From: JANQMX01 sp965247175
Lineage (GTDB): Bacteria; Pseudomonadota; Alphaproteobacteria; Kiloniellales; DSM-21159
Direction of reading: 5' to 3'
DNA length: 64,000 nt
Assembly (NCBI GenBank): GCA_965247175.1
Contig: OZ252006.1
Coordinates: forward strand, 3,162,001-3,226,000
Positions 25,880-33,952 of this stretch are shown here, piece after piece. The notes under the pieces are model-generated. The model was not told the DNA's origin, ran no database searches, and saw nothing but the letters and a program-made list of their open reading frames with translations. Each line of letters opens with the position of its first letter. Position 1 is the stretch's first letter. The translations under genes were made by a program, and so were the position numbers.

Positions 25880-26797
25880 ATGGACGCCATAACGCTCGAC
25901 CATTTGCGGGCCGGGGGCAAGGCCGCATTAGCCCGGGCACTTGCGGCCTTGGAGCGACAGCCGCACGCGCCGGCCAATCTGGCCCTGCTCGACGCCGCTT
26001 TCGCGGCCGCCCAAGCGCAGGTCATCGGCCTCACCGGACCGCCCGGTGTCGGCAAGTCGACCCTGACCGGCGCGCTGATCGCCCGCTTCCGCGAGGCCGG
26101 TCAGAGCGTCGGGGTCATCGCCGTCGACCCCTCCTCAAAGCGCTCGGGCGGCGCGCTCTTGGGGGACAGAGTGCGCCTGGCGGTAAACGGCGAGGACGAA
26201 GGGCTCTTCATCCGCTCCATGGCCGCGCGCGACCGCCTGGGCGGCCTGGCCGAGCAGAGCATCGCCGCCATGGTTCTGATGCGCGCCTTGTTCGACAAGG
26301 TGCTGATCGAGACCGTGGGCGTCGGCCAGTCGGAGACCGAGATCTCGCTCGCCGCCGACAGCATCGTGTTTTGCGTGCAGCCGGGCAGCGGCGACTCCCT
26401 GCAGTTCATGAAGGCGGGGATCGTCGAGATTCCCCACATCGCCGTGGTCACCAAGGCCGACATGGGCGCGGCGGCGCAGCGGGCGCTGAGCGACCTGACC
26501 GGCGCGCTCAGCCTCAGCACGGCGAGGGGCGCCTGGCCGACCCGATGCCTTGCCGTCTCGGCCAGCGACGGCAGCGGCCTGGCCGAGCTGATCGAAGCGC
26601 TCGAGGAGCACCGTCGCTGGCTGGACGAAGACGGGCGGCTGACCCGCCAGCGCGGCACGCAGACCGCAGCCTGGTTCCGCGAGGCCCTGCGCGAACGCTT
26701 CGGCAGCCACGGGCTCGCCCGTCTCGGGCCTGAGGCTCTCTCGCCCCAGGCACGGCCCTTCGGCCGCCTGGCCGAGATCGACTCCCAGCTCGCCTGA
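25880..26797 (+). CDS. meaB: MeaB/ArgK family GTPase, chaperone of B12-dependent mutases
   Basis: Protein of 305 residues. Walker A GPPGVGKST at 53-61, VIAVDPSSKRSGGALLGDR, then ETVGVGQSE and VVTKADMG as the G-domain switches. MeaB loads and protects adenosylcobalamin mutases. With ecm 9 kb away in the same window, ethylmalonyl-CoA mutase or methylmalonyl-CoA mutase is the likely client. A TTG at 25841 would extend the frame by 13 residues, but the family start corresponds to ATG 25880. Confidence 0.92.
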   Translation: MDAITLDHLRAGGKAALARALAALERQPHAPANLALLDAAFAAAQAQVIGLTGPPGVGKSTLTGALIARFREAGQSVGVIAVDPSSKRSGGALLGDRVRLAVNGEDEGLFIRSMAARDRLGGLAEQSIAAMVLMRALFDKVLIETVGVGQSETEISLAADSIVFCVQPGSGDSLQFMKAGIVEIPHIAVVTKADMGAAAQRALSDLTGALSLSTARGAWPTRCLAVSASDGSGLAELIEALEEHRRWLDEDGRLTRQRGTQTAAWFREALRERFGSHGLARLGPEALSPQARPFGRLAEIDSQLA

Positions 26798-26934
26798 GGG
26801 CCGCGAACAAAATCCGCACCTGCGGCGGCTGGACCGATTGACACCACAACGTGCATCCCCGACACTGCATTTAGACAACAGCTTAAGTTGTATAAACAAG
26901 CTCTGCGTTTCGAGCAGACAGGGGACACGACAGG

Positions 26935-27789
26935 ATGCGATACACCCTTGCACTGGCCTGCGCGGCCGTCATCGGGCTGACGGCGCTGGCCGAGCGGGCG
27001 CAGGCGCTCGCCGTCGTCGACGTCAGTCACTACCTGGACCTGCGGCAGAACCCGAACGGGAGCCTCGATCCCCGTTTGCCGATGTTCATCAGCCTGCAGG
27101 ACGTGAACGGCAACATCACCTCCCCTACGTCGGAGGTGCTGAGCGGGCCCTTGGCCGGGATCTACCCCATGATCAGCTTTGGGCCCTACCTTGGCTTCGG
27201 TCAGACGGAGTCTCGACTGGAGTACGGGCGCATCTGGCGGACGTTCAACGATGACGTGACGGACCTCGCCCGCTCCGGCTTCACCATGAGCGTCACCGAC
27301 GACAACGAGACGGTGACGGCCGAAGTTGGCCCACTGATCGGCCCGAGCGAAACCGCGCAGTTCCTGCCGCTGGTCAGCAACGTGACCACCAGCGGCGATC
27401 CGCTGGCGCCGACGGTGTCCTGGACCAACCCCGCCGACATGACCGGTGTCGACCAGATCGTCGTGCGCGTTGTAGACACCGACTCGGTGAACTTTTTCAC
27501 CGAGGTCTATAGGACGGTCATCACCGACCTCAGCACGACCAGCGTGACCATCGAGGAAGGCTTCCTCTACGCCGGTGACTTCCAGCTTCGCGTGCAGTTG
27601 CAGGATCAGGAGGTCGTCACCGATATCCTCAACGGTGTCGAGCGCACCTTGGAGCGAAACGTGAGCCGCTCGACGCACATCAGCGACATTGCCGTCGTGC
27701 CGCTGCCGGGCTCGGTCTACATGCTGCTGTCGGCCCTGGCGGTGTTCGGCTGGTTCGGCCGCAAACGCCTGCTCGCCAAGCGCGGGTAG
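26935..27789 (+). CDS. Exported protein with VPLPA-CTERM-like sorting tail, copy 1
   Basis: Protein of 284 residues. Signal peptide of about 25 residues ending ERAQA. The body is strand-rich and Thr/Asp/Val-rich with no known enzyme motif. The C-terminus has the tripartite sorting layout: VVPLPGSVYM, a hydrophobic helix (LLSALAVFGWFG) and a basic end (RKRLLAKRG). VPLPA-CTERM tails are processed by exosortases and are linked to exopolysaccharide export; here the fifth residue is Gly. No exosortase gene is in the window. Confidence 0.78.
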   Translation: MRYTLALACAAVIGLTALAERAQALAVVDVSHYLDLRQNPNGSLDPRLPMFISLQDVNGNITSPTSEVLSGPLAGIYPMISFGPYLGFGQTESRLEYGRIWRTFNDDVTDLARSGFTMSVTDDNETVTAEVGPLIGPSETAQFLPLVSNVTTSGDPLAPTVSWTNPADMTGVDQIVVRVVDTDSVNFFTEVYRTVITDLSTTSVTIEEGFLYAGDFQLRVQLQDQEVVTDILNGVERTLERNVSRSTHISDIAVVPLPGSVYMLLSALAVFGWFGRKRLLAKRG

Positions 27790-27826
27790 CCACAACGAAC
27801 CAGAAGAACACACGGGACACGACAGG

Positions 27827-28690
27827 ATGCGGCACACCCTTGCACTGGCCTGCGCGGCCGTCATCGGGCTGACGGCGCTGGCCGAGCGGGCGCAAGCGCT
27901 CGCGGTGGTCGATGTGTTCCACTACCTCGACCTGCGGCAGAACCCGAACGGGAACCTCGATCCGCGCCTCTCGATGTTCATCGATCTGCGGGACATCGAT
28001 GGCGCCATCACATCCAGGACCGTGGATGTGGACGGACCGGCGCCCTTCGACGGCGTCACCTTTCCGATGATTAGCTTCGGCCCAGCCCTGGAGTTCGGTT
28101 CCGGCGAGCCGGTCCAACGGGACGGCCGGATTTGGCGGACCTTCGACGACGATTTGACGCCGCTGGCTCAGGCGACCTTCACCATGTCGGTGAGCGACGC
28201 CAGCGAGACCGTGACCGGTGTTGCGCGGCCGCTGATCGGCCCCGGCGAGACGGCCGAGTTCCTTCCGCTGGTCACCAATGTGACGACCAGCGGCGACCCC
28301 TTGGCGCCCACCGTATCCTGGACCAATCCCGACGACATGAGCGGTGTCGATCTGATTCGTATCCGAATTATCGACACTGACTCCGTGACCTTCTCGACGG
28401 AGATCTACGAAGCGGTCATCACCGATCTCAGCACGACCAGCATCACCGTCGACCCCGGCATTCTCATCGCCGGCGACTTTCAGCTGCGCGTGCAGTTGGA
28501 AGATCAGGAGACGGTGACCGACGTCCTCAACGGCGTCGAGCGCTCGTCCTTTAGGACGGTGAGCCGCTCGACCAACATCAACGATCTCGCCGTCGTGCCG
28601 CTGCCGGGCTCGGTCTACATGCTGCTATCGGCCCTGGCGGTCTTCGGCTGGTTCGGCCGCAAACGCCTGCTGGCCAAGCGCGGCCGTTAG
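27827..28690 (+). CDS. Exported protein with VPLPA-CTERM-like sorting tail, copy 2
   Basis: Protein of 287 residues, tandem paralogue of the previous gene. Signal peptide, LDLRQNPNGNLDPRL, LPLVTNVTTSGDPLAPTVSW and the entire C-terminal sorting tail are almost identical. The middle (about residues 55-100) differs strongly. The duplication includes the leader GGGACACGACAGG before both ATGs. Strong conservation of the ends with a variable centre suggests surface diversification. Its stop overlaps the convergent ygfZ stop by four bases. Confidence 0.78.
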   Translation: MRHTLALACAAVIGLTALAERAQALAVVDVFHYLDLRQNPNGNLDPRLSMFIDLRDIDGAITSRTVDVDGPAPFDGVTFPMISFGPALEFGSGEPVQRDGRIWRTFDDDLTPLAQATFTMSVSDASETVTGVARPLIGPGETAEFLPLVTNVTTSGDPLAPTVSWTNPDDMSGVDLIRIRIIDTDSVTFSTEIYEAVITDLSTTSITVDPGILIAGDFQLRVQLEDQETVTDVLNGVERSSFRTVSRSTNINDLAVVPLPGSVYMLLSALAVFGWFGRKRLLAKRGR

Positions 28691-29580
28691 GTTTCGGCCT
28701 TCTCGGGCAGCTTGAGCCAGCCGGGCAGGGCGGGCTTGGCCGCCACACCGGCGGCCTCCAGCGCCGCCTCCGCGTGCTCCAGGCGCAGGAGGGCGATGCC
28801 GAGGTTGCCCTGCGTGCTCCGCAGGTCCCCGACCTCCCGCTCGCCGACCATCACCGGCGTCCCCGCTGCCGGGGCCTCGCCGTCGAAGGCCAGCGGCATC
28901 AGGCGCTTCTTGATCAGGCCGCGGTACTTGGTGCGGGCCGTCAGCTCCTGGCCCATGTAGCAACCCTTGTCCCAGTCGACACCGCCGAGCTCGTCGAAGC
29001 CACACTCCAGCAGAATGGCTTTCTCCACCTGCATGTCGCGGCTGCCGTCCGGCAGGCCGAGGGCGATGCGGCGGCGGTCGTAGTCGGCCTCTTCGCCGCT
29101 CTTCAGTCCAAGCTTCTCTGCAAGGGAGGCGAGCGCGTCAGCCGGCAGCAGCAGGCGGGCGCCGGCCTCGGCCAAGCGCGGGTCGACGAAGGCGACACCG
29201 CCCTCGAAAGCCTGCGCAGCGCCGGGTTGCCCAGGCAGGCCGAGCGCGGTCAGAGCGCCCTCGCCATGCACGACGGCCACGGCAAAATCCTCAAGCGGGC
29301 CTGCGATCTCTGCCTTGGCCCTCAGCTTGTAGATCTTCAGGCGCTTGGCGAGATCGGGCAGCCGCTCGCGCTCTCCTTCCAGCAGCAGGTCGCCGTCCTG
29401 CGCCACCAGGAAGAAGTCGTGCAGATACTTGCCCTGCGGGGTCAGGAAGGCGGCCCAGATGGCCTGCGCTTCAGTCGCCCTCTCCACGTCGTTGGAAATG
29501 ACGCCTTGCATAAAGGCCCGCACGTCGGGGCCGCTGAGGCGCAGCACGCCGCGGTGGGCCAACGGGACGATCTCGGCCAT
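28687..29580 (-). CDS. ygfZ: Folate-binding protein YgfZ (iron-sulfur cluster assembly/repair)
   Basis: Protein of 297 residues. The family signature KGCYMGQE lies at 205-212, including the conserved cysteine, followed by LTARTKYRG. YgfZ/IBA57 binds tetrahydrofolate and supports assembly or repair of a subset of Fe-S enzymes. ATG 29578-29580 is chosen over the GTG six bases upstream because AGAGG is then well spaced. It diverges from the dihydroorotase-like gene across about 150 bases. Confidence 0.9.
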   Translation of the reverse strand: MAEIVPLAHRGVLRLSGPDVRAFMQGVISNDVERATEAQAIWAAFLTPQGKYLHDFFLVAQDGDLLLEGERERLPDLAKRLKIYKLRAKAEIAGPLEDFAVAVVHGEGALTALGLPGQPGAAQAFEGGVAFVDPRLAEAGARLLLPADALASLAEKLGLKSGEEADYDRRRIALGLPDGSRDMQVEKAILLECGFDELGGVDWDKGCYMGQELTARTKYRGLIKKRLMPLAFDGEAPAAGTPVMVGEREVGDLRSTQGNLGIALLRLEHAEAALEAAGVAAKPALPGWLKLPEKAET

Positions 29581-29737
29581 CGTCACCTCTGTTGCTTATC
29601 TCCTGTGTTCCAGCAGTTAGGAAAGGTGTGCATAGCAAACAAGACTGGCTGGGTTGATGCTTGCCGCGGACGCGGGAACCTGAAACAAATCCCGCACGGG
29701 GGATGAGAGAATAAGACGCGAGGCGCACGACCGAACC

Positions 29738-31090
29738 ATGCCAGCTGACTTCGATCTCATCATCAACGGCGGGGAGGCCTTCACGCCGAACGGTTTGGCC
29801 CCGATCGACATTGCAGTGAAGGACGGCCGCATCGCCGAGCTGGGCGTCTTCGACCCCGGCCAGGCGGCGGAGAGCTTCGATGCCGCCAACCTGACCGTCC
29901 TGCCCGGCGTCATCGACACCCAGGTGCACTTCCGCGAGCCCGGCCTGGAGCACAAGGAAGACCTCGAAAGCGGCAGCCGCGCTGCGGTGATGGGCGGCGT
30001 CACCGCCGTCTTCGAGATGCCGAACACCAACCCCTCGACGGTGACGGCGGACGACTTCAACGACAAGCTGGCGCGCGCCGACGGGCGCATGTGGTGCGAC
30101 CACGCCTTCTATGTCGGCGCCTCCGACGAGAACGCCGAAAACCTGCCGATGCTGGAGCGCCTGCCCGGCTGCTGCGGGGTCAAGATCTTCATGGGCTCCT
30201 CCACCGGCAGCCTGCTGGTCGAGGACGACGAGACTCTGCGGGAGGTGCTTGCCAACGGCCGGCGCCGGGTTGCCGTGCATTGCGAGGACGAGCCCCTGCT
30301 GCGTGAGCGCCTGGCCCTGGTGCGCGACGGCGCCGACGTCTCGCAGCACCCGGTCTGGCGCAACGAGGACGTGGCCTTCACGGCCACCCGGCGCCTGCTG
30401 GGTCTGGCGCGGCAGACCGGCCGGCGCGTGCATGCGCTGCACATCACCACGGCGGAGGAGCCGCCGCTTCTGGCGCAGCACCGGGATATCGCCACCTGCG
30501 AGGTGACGCCGCAGCATCTGACCCTCGTGGCGCCCGAGTGCTACGAACGGCTCGGGACGCTGGCGCAGATGAACCCGCCGATCCGCGAGGCGCGGCACCG
30601 GGAGGCGCTGTGGCACTACCTGCGCCAAGGCCTGTTCGACGTTGTCGGCTCCGACCACGCGCCGCACACCCTGGAGGAGAAACAGGGCGGCTATCCGCGC
30701 ACGCCGTCCGGCATGCCCGGGGTGCAGACCCTGCTGCCGCTGCTGCTGGACCACATGAACGCCGGGCGCCTGAGCTTGGCGCGTCTGGTCGACCTCACGT
30801 CAGCCGGGGCGCAGCGCATCTTCGGCATCGCCGGCAAGGGACGCATCGCCGTCGGCTACGATGCCGACTTCACGATCGTCGACCTCAAGGCCAAACGCGT
30901 CATGACCGCCGACTGGCTGGCCGCCAAGTGCGGCTGGTCGCCCTTCGAAGGCATGACGGTGACGGGCTTTCCCCTGGCCACCATCATCCGCGGCGACATC
31001 GTGATGCGCGAGGATGAGCTGGCCGTCAAAGCCAAGGGCCGGCCGGTCCGCTTTGTCGAAACCCTGACCCCGGAGGAGTTGGACGCATGA
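29738..31090 (+). CDS. pyrC: Dihydroorotase-like amidohydrolase
   Basis: Protein of 450 residues, class I dihydroorotase size. Motifs are IDTQVHFREPG (59-69), KIFMGSSTGSLLVEDDETL, VAVHCED, HALHITTAEE, a later EVTPQHL and GSDHAPHT. These supply most ligands of the binuclear zinc site. The first histidine of the usual HxH is Gln62 here. It probably acts on dihydroorotate in pyrimidine synthesis, but another cyclic amide is possible. Its stop overlaps the VOC gene (ATGA), and four genes follow each other with overlaps. Confidence 0.8.
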   Translation: MPADFDLIINGGEAFTPNGLAPIDIAVKDGRIAELGVFDPGQAAESFDAANLTVLPGVIDTQVHFREPGLEHKEDLESGSRAAVMGGVTAVFEMPNTNPSTVTADDFNDKLARADGRMWCDHAFYVGASDENAENLPMLERLPGCCGVKIFMGSSTGSLLVEDDETLREVLANGRRRVAVHCEDEPLLRERLALVRDGADVSQHPVWRNEDVAFTATRRLLGLARQTGRRVHALHITTAEEPPLLAQHRDIATCEVTPQHLTLVAPECYERLGTLAQMNPPIREARHREALWHYLRQGLFDVVGSDHAPHTLEEKQGGYPRTPSGMPGVQTLLPLLLDHMNAGRLSLARLVDLTSAGAQRIFGIAGKGRIAVGYDADFTIVDLKAKRVMTADWLAAKCGWSPFEGMTVTGFPLATIIRGDIVMREDELAVKAKGRPVRFVETLTPEELDA

Positions 31091-31488
31091 TCCTGAGCCG
31101 CATGACACCGCTGCTCAACGTCGAGGATGTCTCGGCCTCGCTCGACTTTTTCCGCAATGCCCTTGGCTTCGAGGTCGAGCAGCAGGCCGAGGACGACTCC
31201 GGCGTCATCTGGGCACAGGTGACCCACGGCGACGTGGTCTTCATGCTCAACCGGCCCGATGACATCGAGAGCGGCCAGCGCCGCGCCCGGCCAAGCTATG
31301 GCGAGACGGTGTTCTATTTCACCGTGCCGGACATCCACGCCGCCCACCAGGATCTGGTCGAGAAGGGCTACGACCCCGGCCCGGTGGAGCGCCAGGCCTA
31401 TGGCGTCGACGAGTTCACCCTGCGCGACCCGGACGGCTATGAATTCGCCTTCGGCGCCCAGTTCGGTCACGATGAGGGTGATGACTGA
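31087..31488 (+). CDS. VOC/glyoxalase superfamily protein
   Basis: Protein of 133 residues with the paired beta-alpha-beta-beta-beta units of the vicinal oxygen chelate fold: TPLLNVEDVSASLDFFRNAL at the N-terminus, YFTVPDIHAAHQDLVEKGYD in the middle and DPDGYEFAFGAQF near the end, whose Glu is a usual metal ligand. It could be a glyoxalase, dioxygenase or binding protein. It overlaps both neighbours by 4 and 8 bases, so it is translated with them. Confidence 0.8.
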   Translation: MILSRMTPLLNVEDVSASLDFFRNALGFEVEQQAEDDSGVIWAQVTHGDVVFMLNRPDDIESGQRRARPSYGETVFYFTVPDIHAAHQDLVEKGYDPGPVERQAYGVDEFTLRDPDGYEFAFGAQFGHDEGDD

Positions 31489-32023
31489 CAAAGCAATCGT
31501 TGCGGCAGGAGAGAGCGCCGACTGGTCCGGCGCCGTCTTCGCCGCCATGAAGGCCCGCGATGTCCGCACCGTGGCCACCGTGCCCGACGGAGGCCTGGTG
31601 CGTCTTCTGAACCTCTGCGAAGACGACCCCGACCTGCGGGTGGTCACCTTGAGCAGCGAGCAGGAAGGGGTCGGCCTGATTGCCGGCCTCTGGCTCGGCG
31701 GTCAGCGCGGCGTGCTGTTGATGCAAAGCAGCGGCGCCGGCAACTGCATCAATGCGCTGTCGATGCCGGCCATCTGCCGCATGCCCTGCCTCATGCTGGT
31801 GACCATGCGCGGCGAGTGGGGCGAGTTCAATCCTTGGCAGGTGCCCATGGGGCGTGCGGTCGAGAGCTGCTTCGCCGCGATGGGCGTGCACTGCTTCCGC
31901 GCCGATGCGGCCGAAGAGGTGGCCGAGAGCTTCGTCGCTGCCGCCGACCTAGCGTTCAACGGCGGCTTCTCCGCGGCCGTTCTGGTCGGCCAGCGGGTGA
32001 TCGGCGCCAAGAGCTTTCGATGA
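31481..32023 (+). CDS. ThDP-dependent decarboxylase, pyrimidine-domain subunit (ComD-like)
   Basis: Protein of 180 residues equivalent to the N-terminal PYR domain of ThDP decarboxylases: SSEQEGVGLIAGLWLGGQ (about 59-76, with the cofactor-activating Glu) and LLMQSSGAGNCINAL. Split enzymes with this architecture are sulfopyruvate decarboxylase ComD/ComE and relatives of phosphonopyruvate decarboxylase. It needs the following gene for the diphosphate domain. The ATG at 31481 overlaps the VOC stop and the TGA overlaps the next ATG. Confidence 0.8.
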   Translation: MTDKAIVAAGESADWSGAVFAAMKARDVRTVATVPDGGLVRLLNLCEDDPDLRVVTLSSEQEGVGLIAGLWLGGQRGVLLMQSSGAGNCINALSMPAICRMPCLMLVTMRGEWGEFNPWQVPMGRAVESCFAAMGVHCFRADAAEEVAESFVAAADLAFNGGFSAAVLVGQRVIGAKSFR

Positions 32024-32619
32024 GCCTGATCGACCCAGACGGACATCTGCTGCGCCGGCCGCTGGTCGCGAGGCTGCTGGCCGCGCGCGGGGAGGCGCTG
32101 GTGGTCACCGGGCTCGGCAGCCCGACCTATGACGTGGCGGCGGCCGGCGACCGGGCGGAGAATTTCTATCTGTGGGGCGCCATGGGATTGGCCGCCATGA
32201 CTGGCCTCGGCCTCGCCCTGGCGCAGCCCGAACGCCGCATCCTGGTGGTCACCGGCGACGGTGAGATGCTGATGGGCGCCGGCAGCCTGGCCGCTATCGC
32301 CAACGCCGCCCCGGCGAATCTGGCCATCCTGGTGCTCGACAACGAGAGCTTCAGCGAAACCGGGCGGCAGAGCGGCTTGAGCGGCGGCCGGACCGACATC
32401 GCGGCCCTGGCCGACGCCTGCGGCTTCTCAGACAGCCTCACCCTCCGCCGGGAGGACCAGCTTGCGGCAGCCGAAGCGCTGCTGTGGCGCAAGCCCGGCC
32501 CGTCGATGGTGGTTGCCAAGGTCGCTCTGGACCAGGATGCGCCGGTGCTTCCGTCACTGGACGGCGCCTTTCTGACGCTCCGCATGAGAGAGCGCCTTGC
32601 CAAGCAGACGCAACCCTAA
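32020..32619 (+). CDS. ThDP-dependent decarboxylase, diphosphate-domain subunit (ComE-like)
   Basis: Protein of 199 residues equivalent to the C-terminal PP domain. The ThDP/Mg motif begins GDG at 79-81 (VVTGDGEMLMGAGSL) and ends with LVLDNESF near 105-112. It pairs with the preceding subunit through an ATGA overlap. Substrate candidates are sulfopyruvate, phosphonopyruvate or another 2-oxo acid. No sulfolactate, phosphonate or coenzyme M genes are nearby, so the substrate is open. Confidence 0.8.
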   Translation: MSLIDPDGHLLRRPLVARLLAARGEALVVTGLGSPTYDVAAAGDRAENFYLWGAMGLAAMTGLGLALAQPERRILVVTGDGEMLMGAGSLAAIANAAPANLAILVLDNESFSETGRQSGLSGGRTDIAALADACGFSDSLTLRREDQLAAAEALLWRKPGPSMVVAKVALDQDAPVLPSLDGAFLTLRMRERLAKQTQP

Positions 32620-32781
32620 ATCACACTAGCAAACTGTATTCAGTGTACATTGACCAGACCGGGTCTGCCTCTAGGTTTGGGGCAACCGCATACACGATGC
32701 GGTTGTTTCACGGAGTGCGTGTTTGTTTCACCGTCCGGCCTTGGCTGGACGGCGTGCTGGGCAAGAGAGGGATTGCGGACT

Positions 32782-33948
32782 TTGAACGGCCAAGCGGACG
32801 TCTCATTTTCTTTGCGGGGGATTGGTTGGGCTGCTGTCGCCCTTGTGGCGCTGCAGCTTGGCGCCATCGAAAAGGCTGCGGCGCAGGGCGCGCCGGTGGT
32901 CGAGGTGGCCACGCCGCTGACCGAGCGGGTCATCGATTGGGACGAATACACGGGACGCTTCGAGGCCGTGCAAAGCGTCGTGCTGCAGGCCCGCGTTTCC
33001 GGCTATCTCGACAAGATCCACTTTCAGGAGGGCGACCGGGTCGAGGCCGGCCAGCTGCTCTACCAGATCGACCCCCGCCCCTTCGAGGCGGATGTGGCGC
33101 AAGCCCAGGCGCGGCTCGAGGCCGCCATCGCCCTGCGCGAGCTGGCGCTGATCGAGGTCGAACGCGCGGATGAGCTGTTTCGCCGCGAGGTCGGGCCGCG
33201 CAGCGAAGCGCAGCGGCGCCGCGCCGAATACCAGGAGGCGGTCGCCAACGTCGCCCTGGCCGAAGCGGAATTGACCAGCGCCCGGCTGGATTTGGAGTTC
33301 ACCGAGATCCGCGCGCCGATCTCAGGCCGCATTTCGGCCACCAACCTGGACGTGGGCAACCTGGTCATCGGCGGACCGAACGGTGCGACCGTCTTGGCCA
33401 ACATCGTGACGATCGACCCGATCGAGTTCGTCTTCACCGTGTCGGAGGCAGACTTCCTGCGCTACGCGCGGCTCGACGCAACGGGTGTCCGCCCCTCCTC
33501 GCGGGACTTCGAGAACACGGTCCTGGTGAAGCTGCAGGACGAAGCAAACTGGCCGTGGCGGGGCCGCATGACCTTCGTCGACAACCAGATCGACCCGAAC
33601 TCCGGCACCCTTGAGGGCCGCGCTACCTTCCAGAACGGCGAGGGCTTCCTGCAGCCGGGCCTGTTCGGGCGCCTGCGGCTGGCCGGCTCGGTCGAATACG
33701 ACGCGATTCTCATCCCCGATGAAGCCATCGTCTCGGACCAGTCCCACCTCTTGGTCTACGTCGTCGGTGACGACAACATCGTCGCTGAGCGCAGGGTCAT
33801 CCTGGGACCGCTACACCGCGGCCTGCGCGTCATCCGCGAGGGTCTGACGACGGAGGACCGGGTCATCGTCTCCGGCGTGCAGCGGGCACGGCCCGGCGCC
33901 CCAGTTACACCGACCTTGATGGATCTCGCCCTCGGCCCGGCGGAATAG
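32782..33948 (+). CDS. RND efflux periplasmic adaptor (membrane fusion protein)
   Basis: Protein of about 388 residues from TTG 32782, which gives a plausible signal peptide (GIGWAAVALVALQLGAIE, then KAAAQ) with AGAGAGGG about eleven bases upstream. An open frame extends back to ATG 32650, but the extra residues look non-coding. Hallmarks are the lipoyl-like half-motifs YLDKIHFQEGDRVEAGQLLY and RAPISGRISATNLDVGNLV with a helical hairpin between. It joins the inner-membrane pump encoded 5 bases downstream to an outer-membrane channel not found here. Confidence 0.85.
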   Translation: MNGQADVSFSLRGIGWAAVALVALQLGAIEKAAAQGAPVVEVATPLTERVIDWDEYTGRFEAVQSVVLQARVSGYLDKIHFQEGDRVEAGQLLYQIDPRPFEADVAQAQARLEAAIALRELALIEVERADELFRREVGPRSEAQRRRAEYQEAVANVALAEAELTSARLDLEFTEIRAPISGRISATNLDVGNLVIGGPNGATVLANIVTIDPIEFVFTVSEADFLRYARLDATGVRPSSRDFENTVLVKLQDEANWPWRGRMTFVDNQIDPNSGTLEGRATFQNGEGFLQPGLFGRLRLAGSVEYDAILIPDEAIVSDQSHLLVYVVGDDNIVAERRVILGPLHRGLRVIREGLTTEDRVIVSGVQRARPGAPVTPTLMDLALGPAE

Positions 33949-33952
33949 ATCC

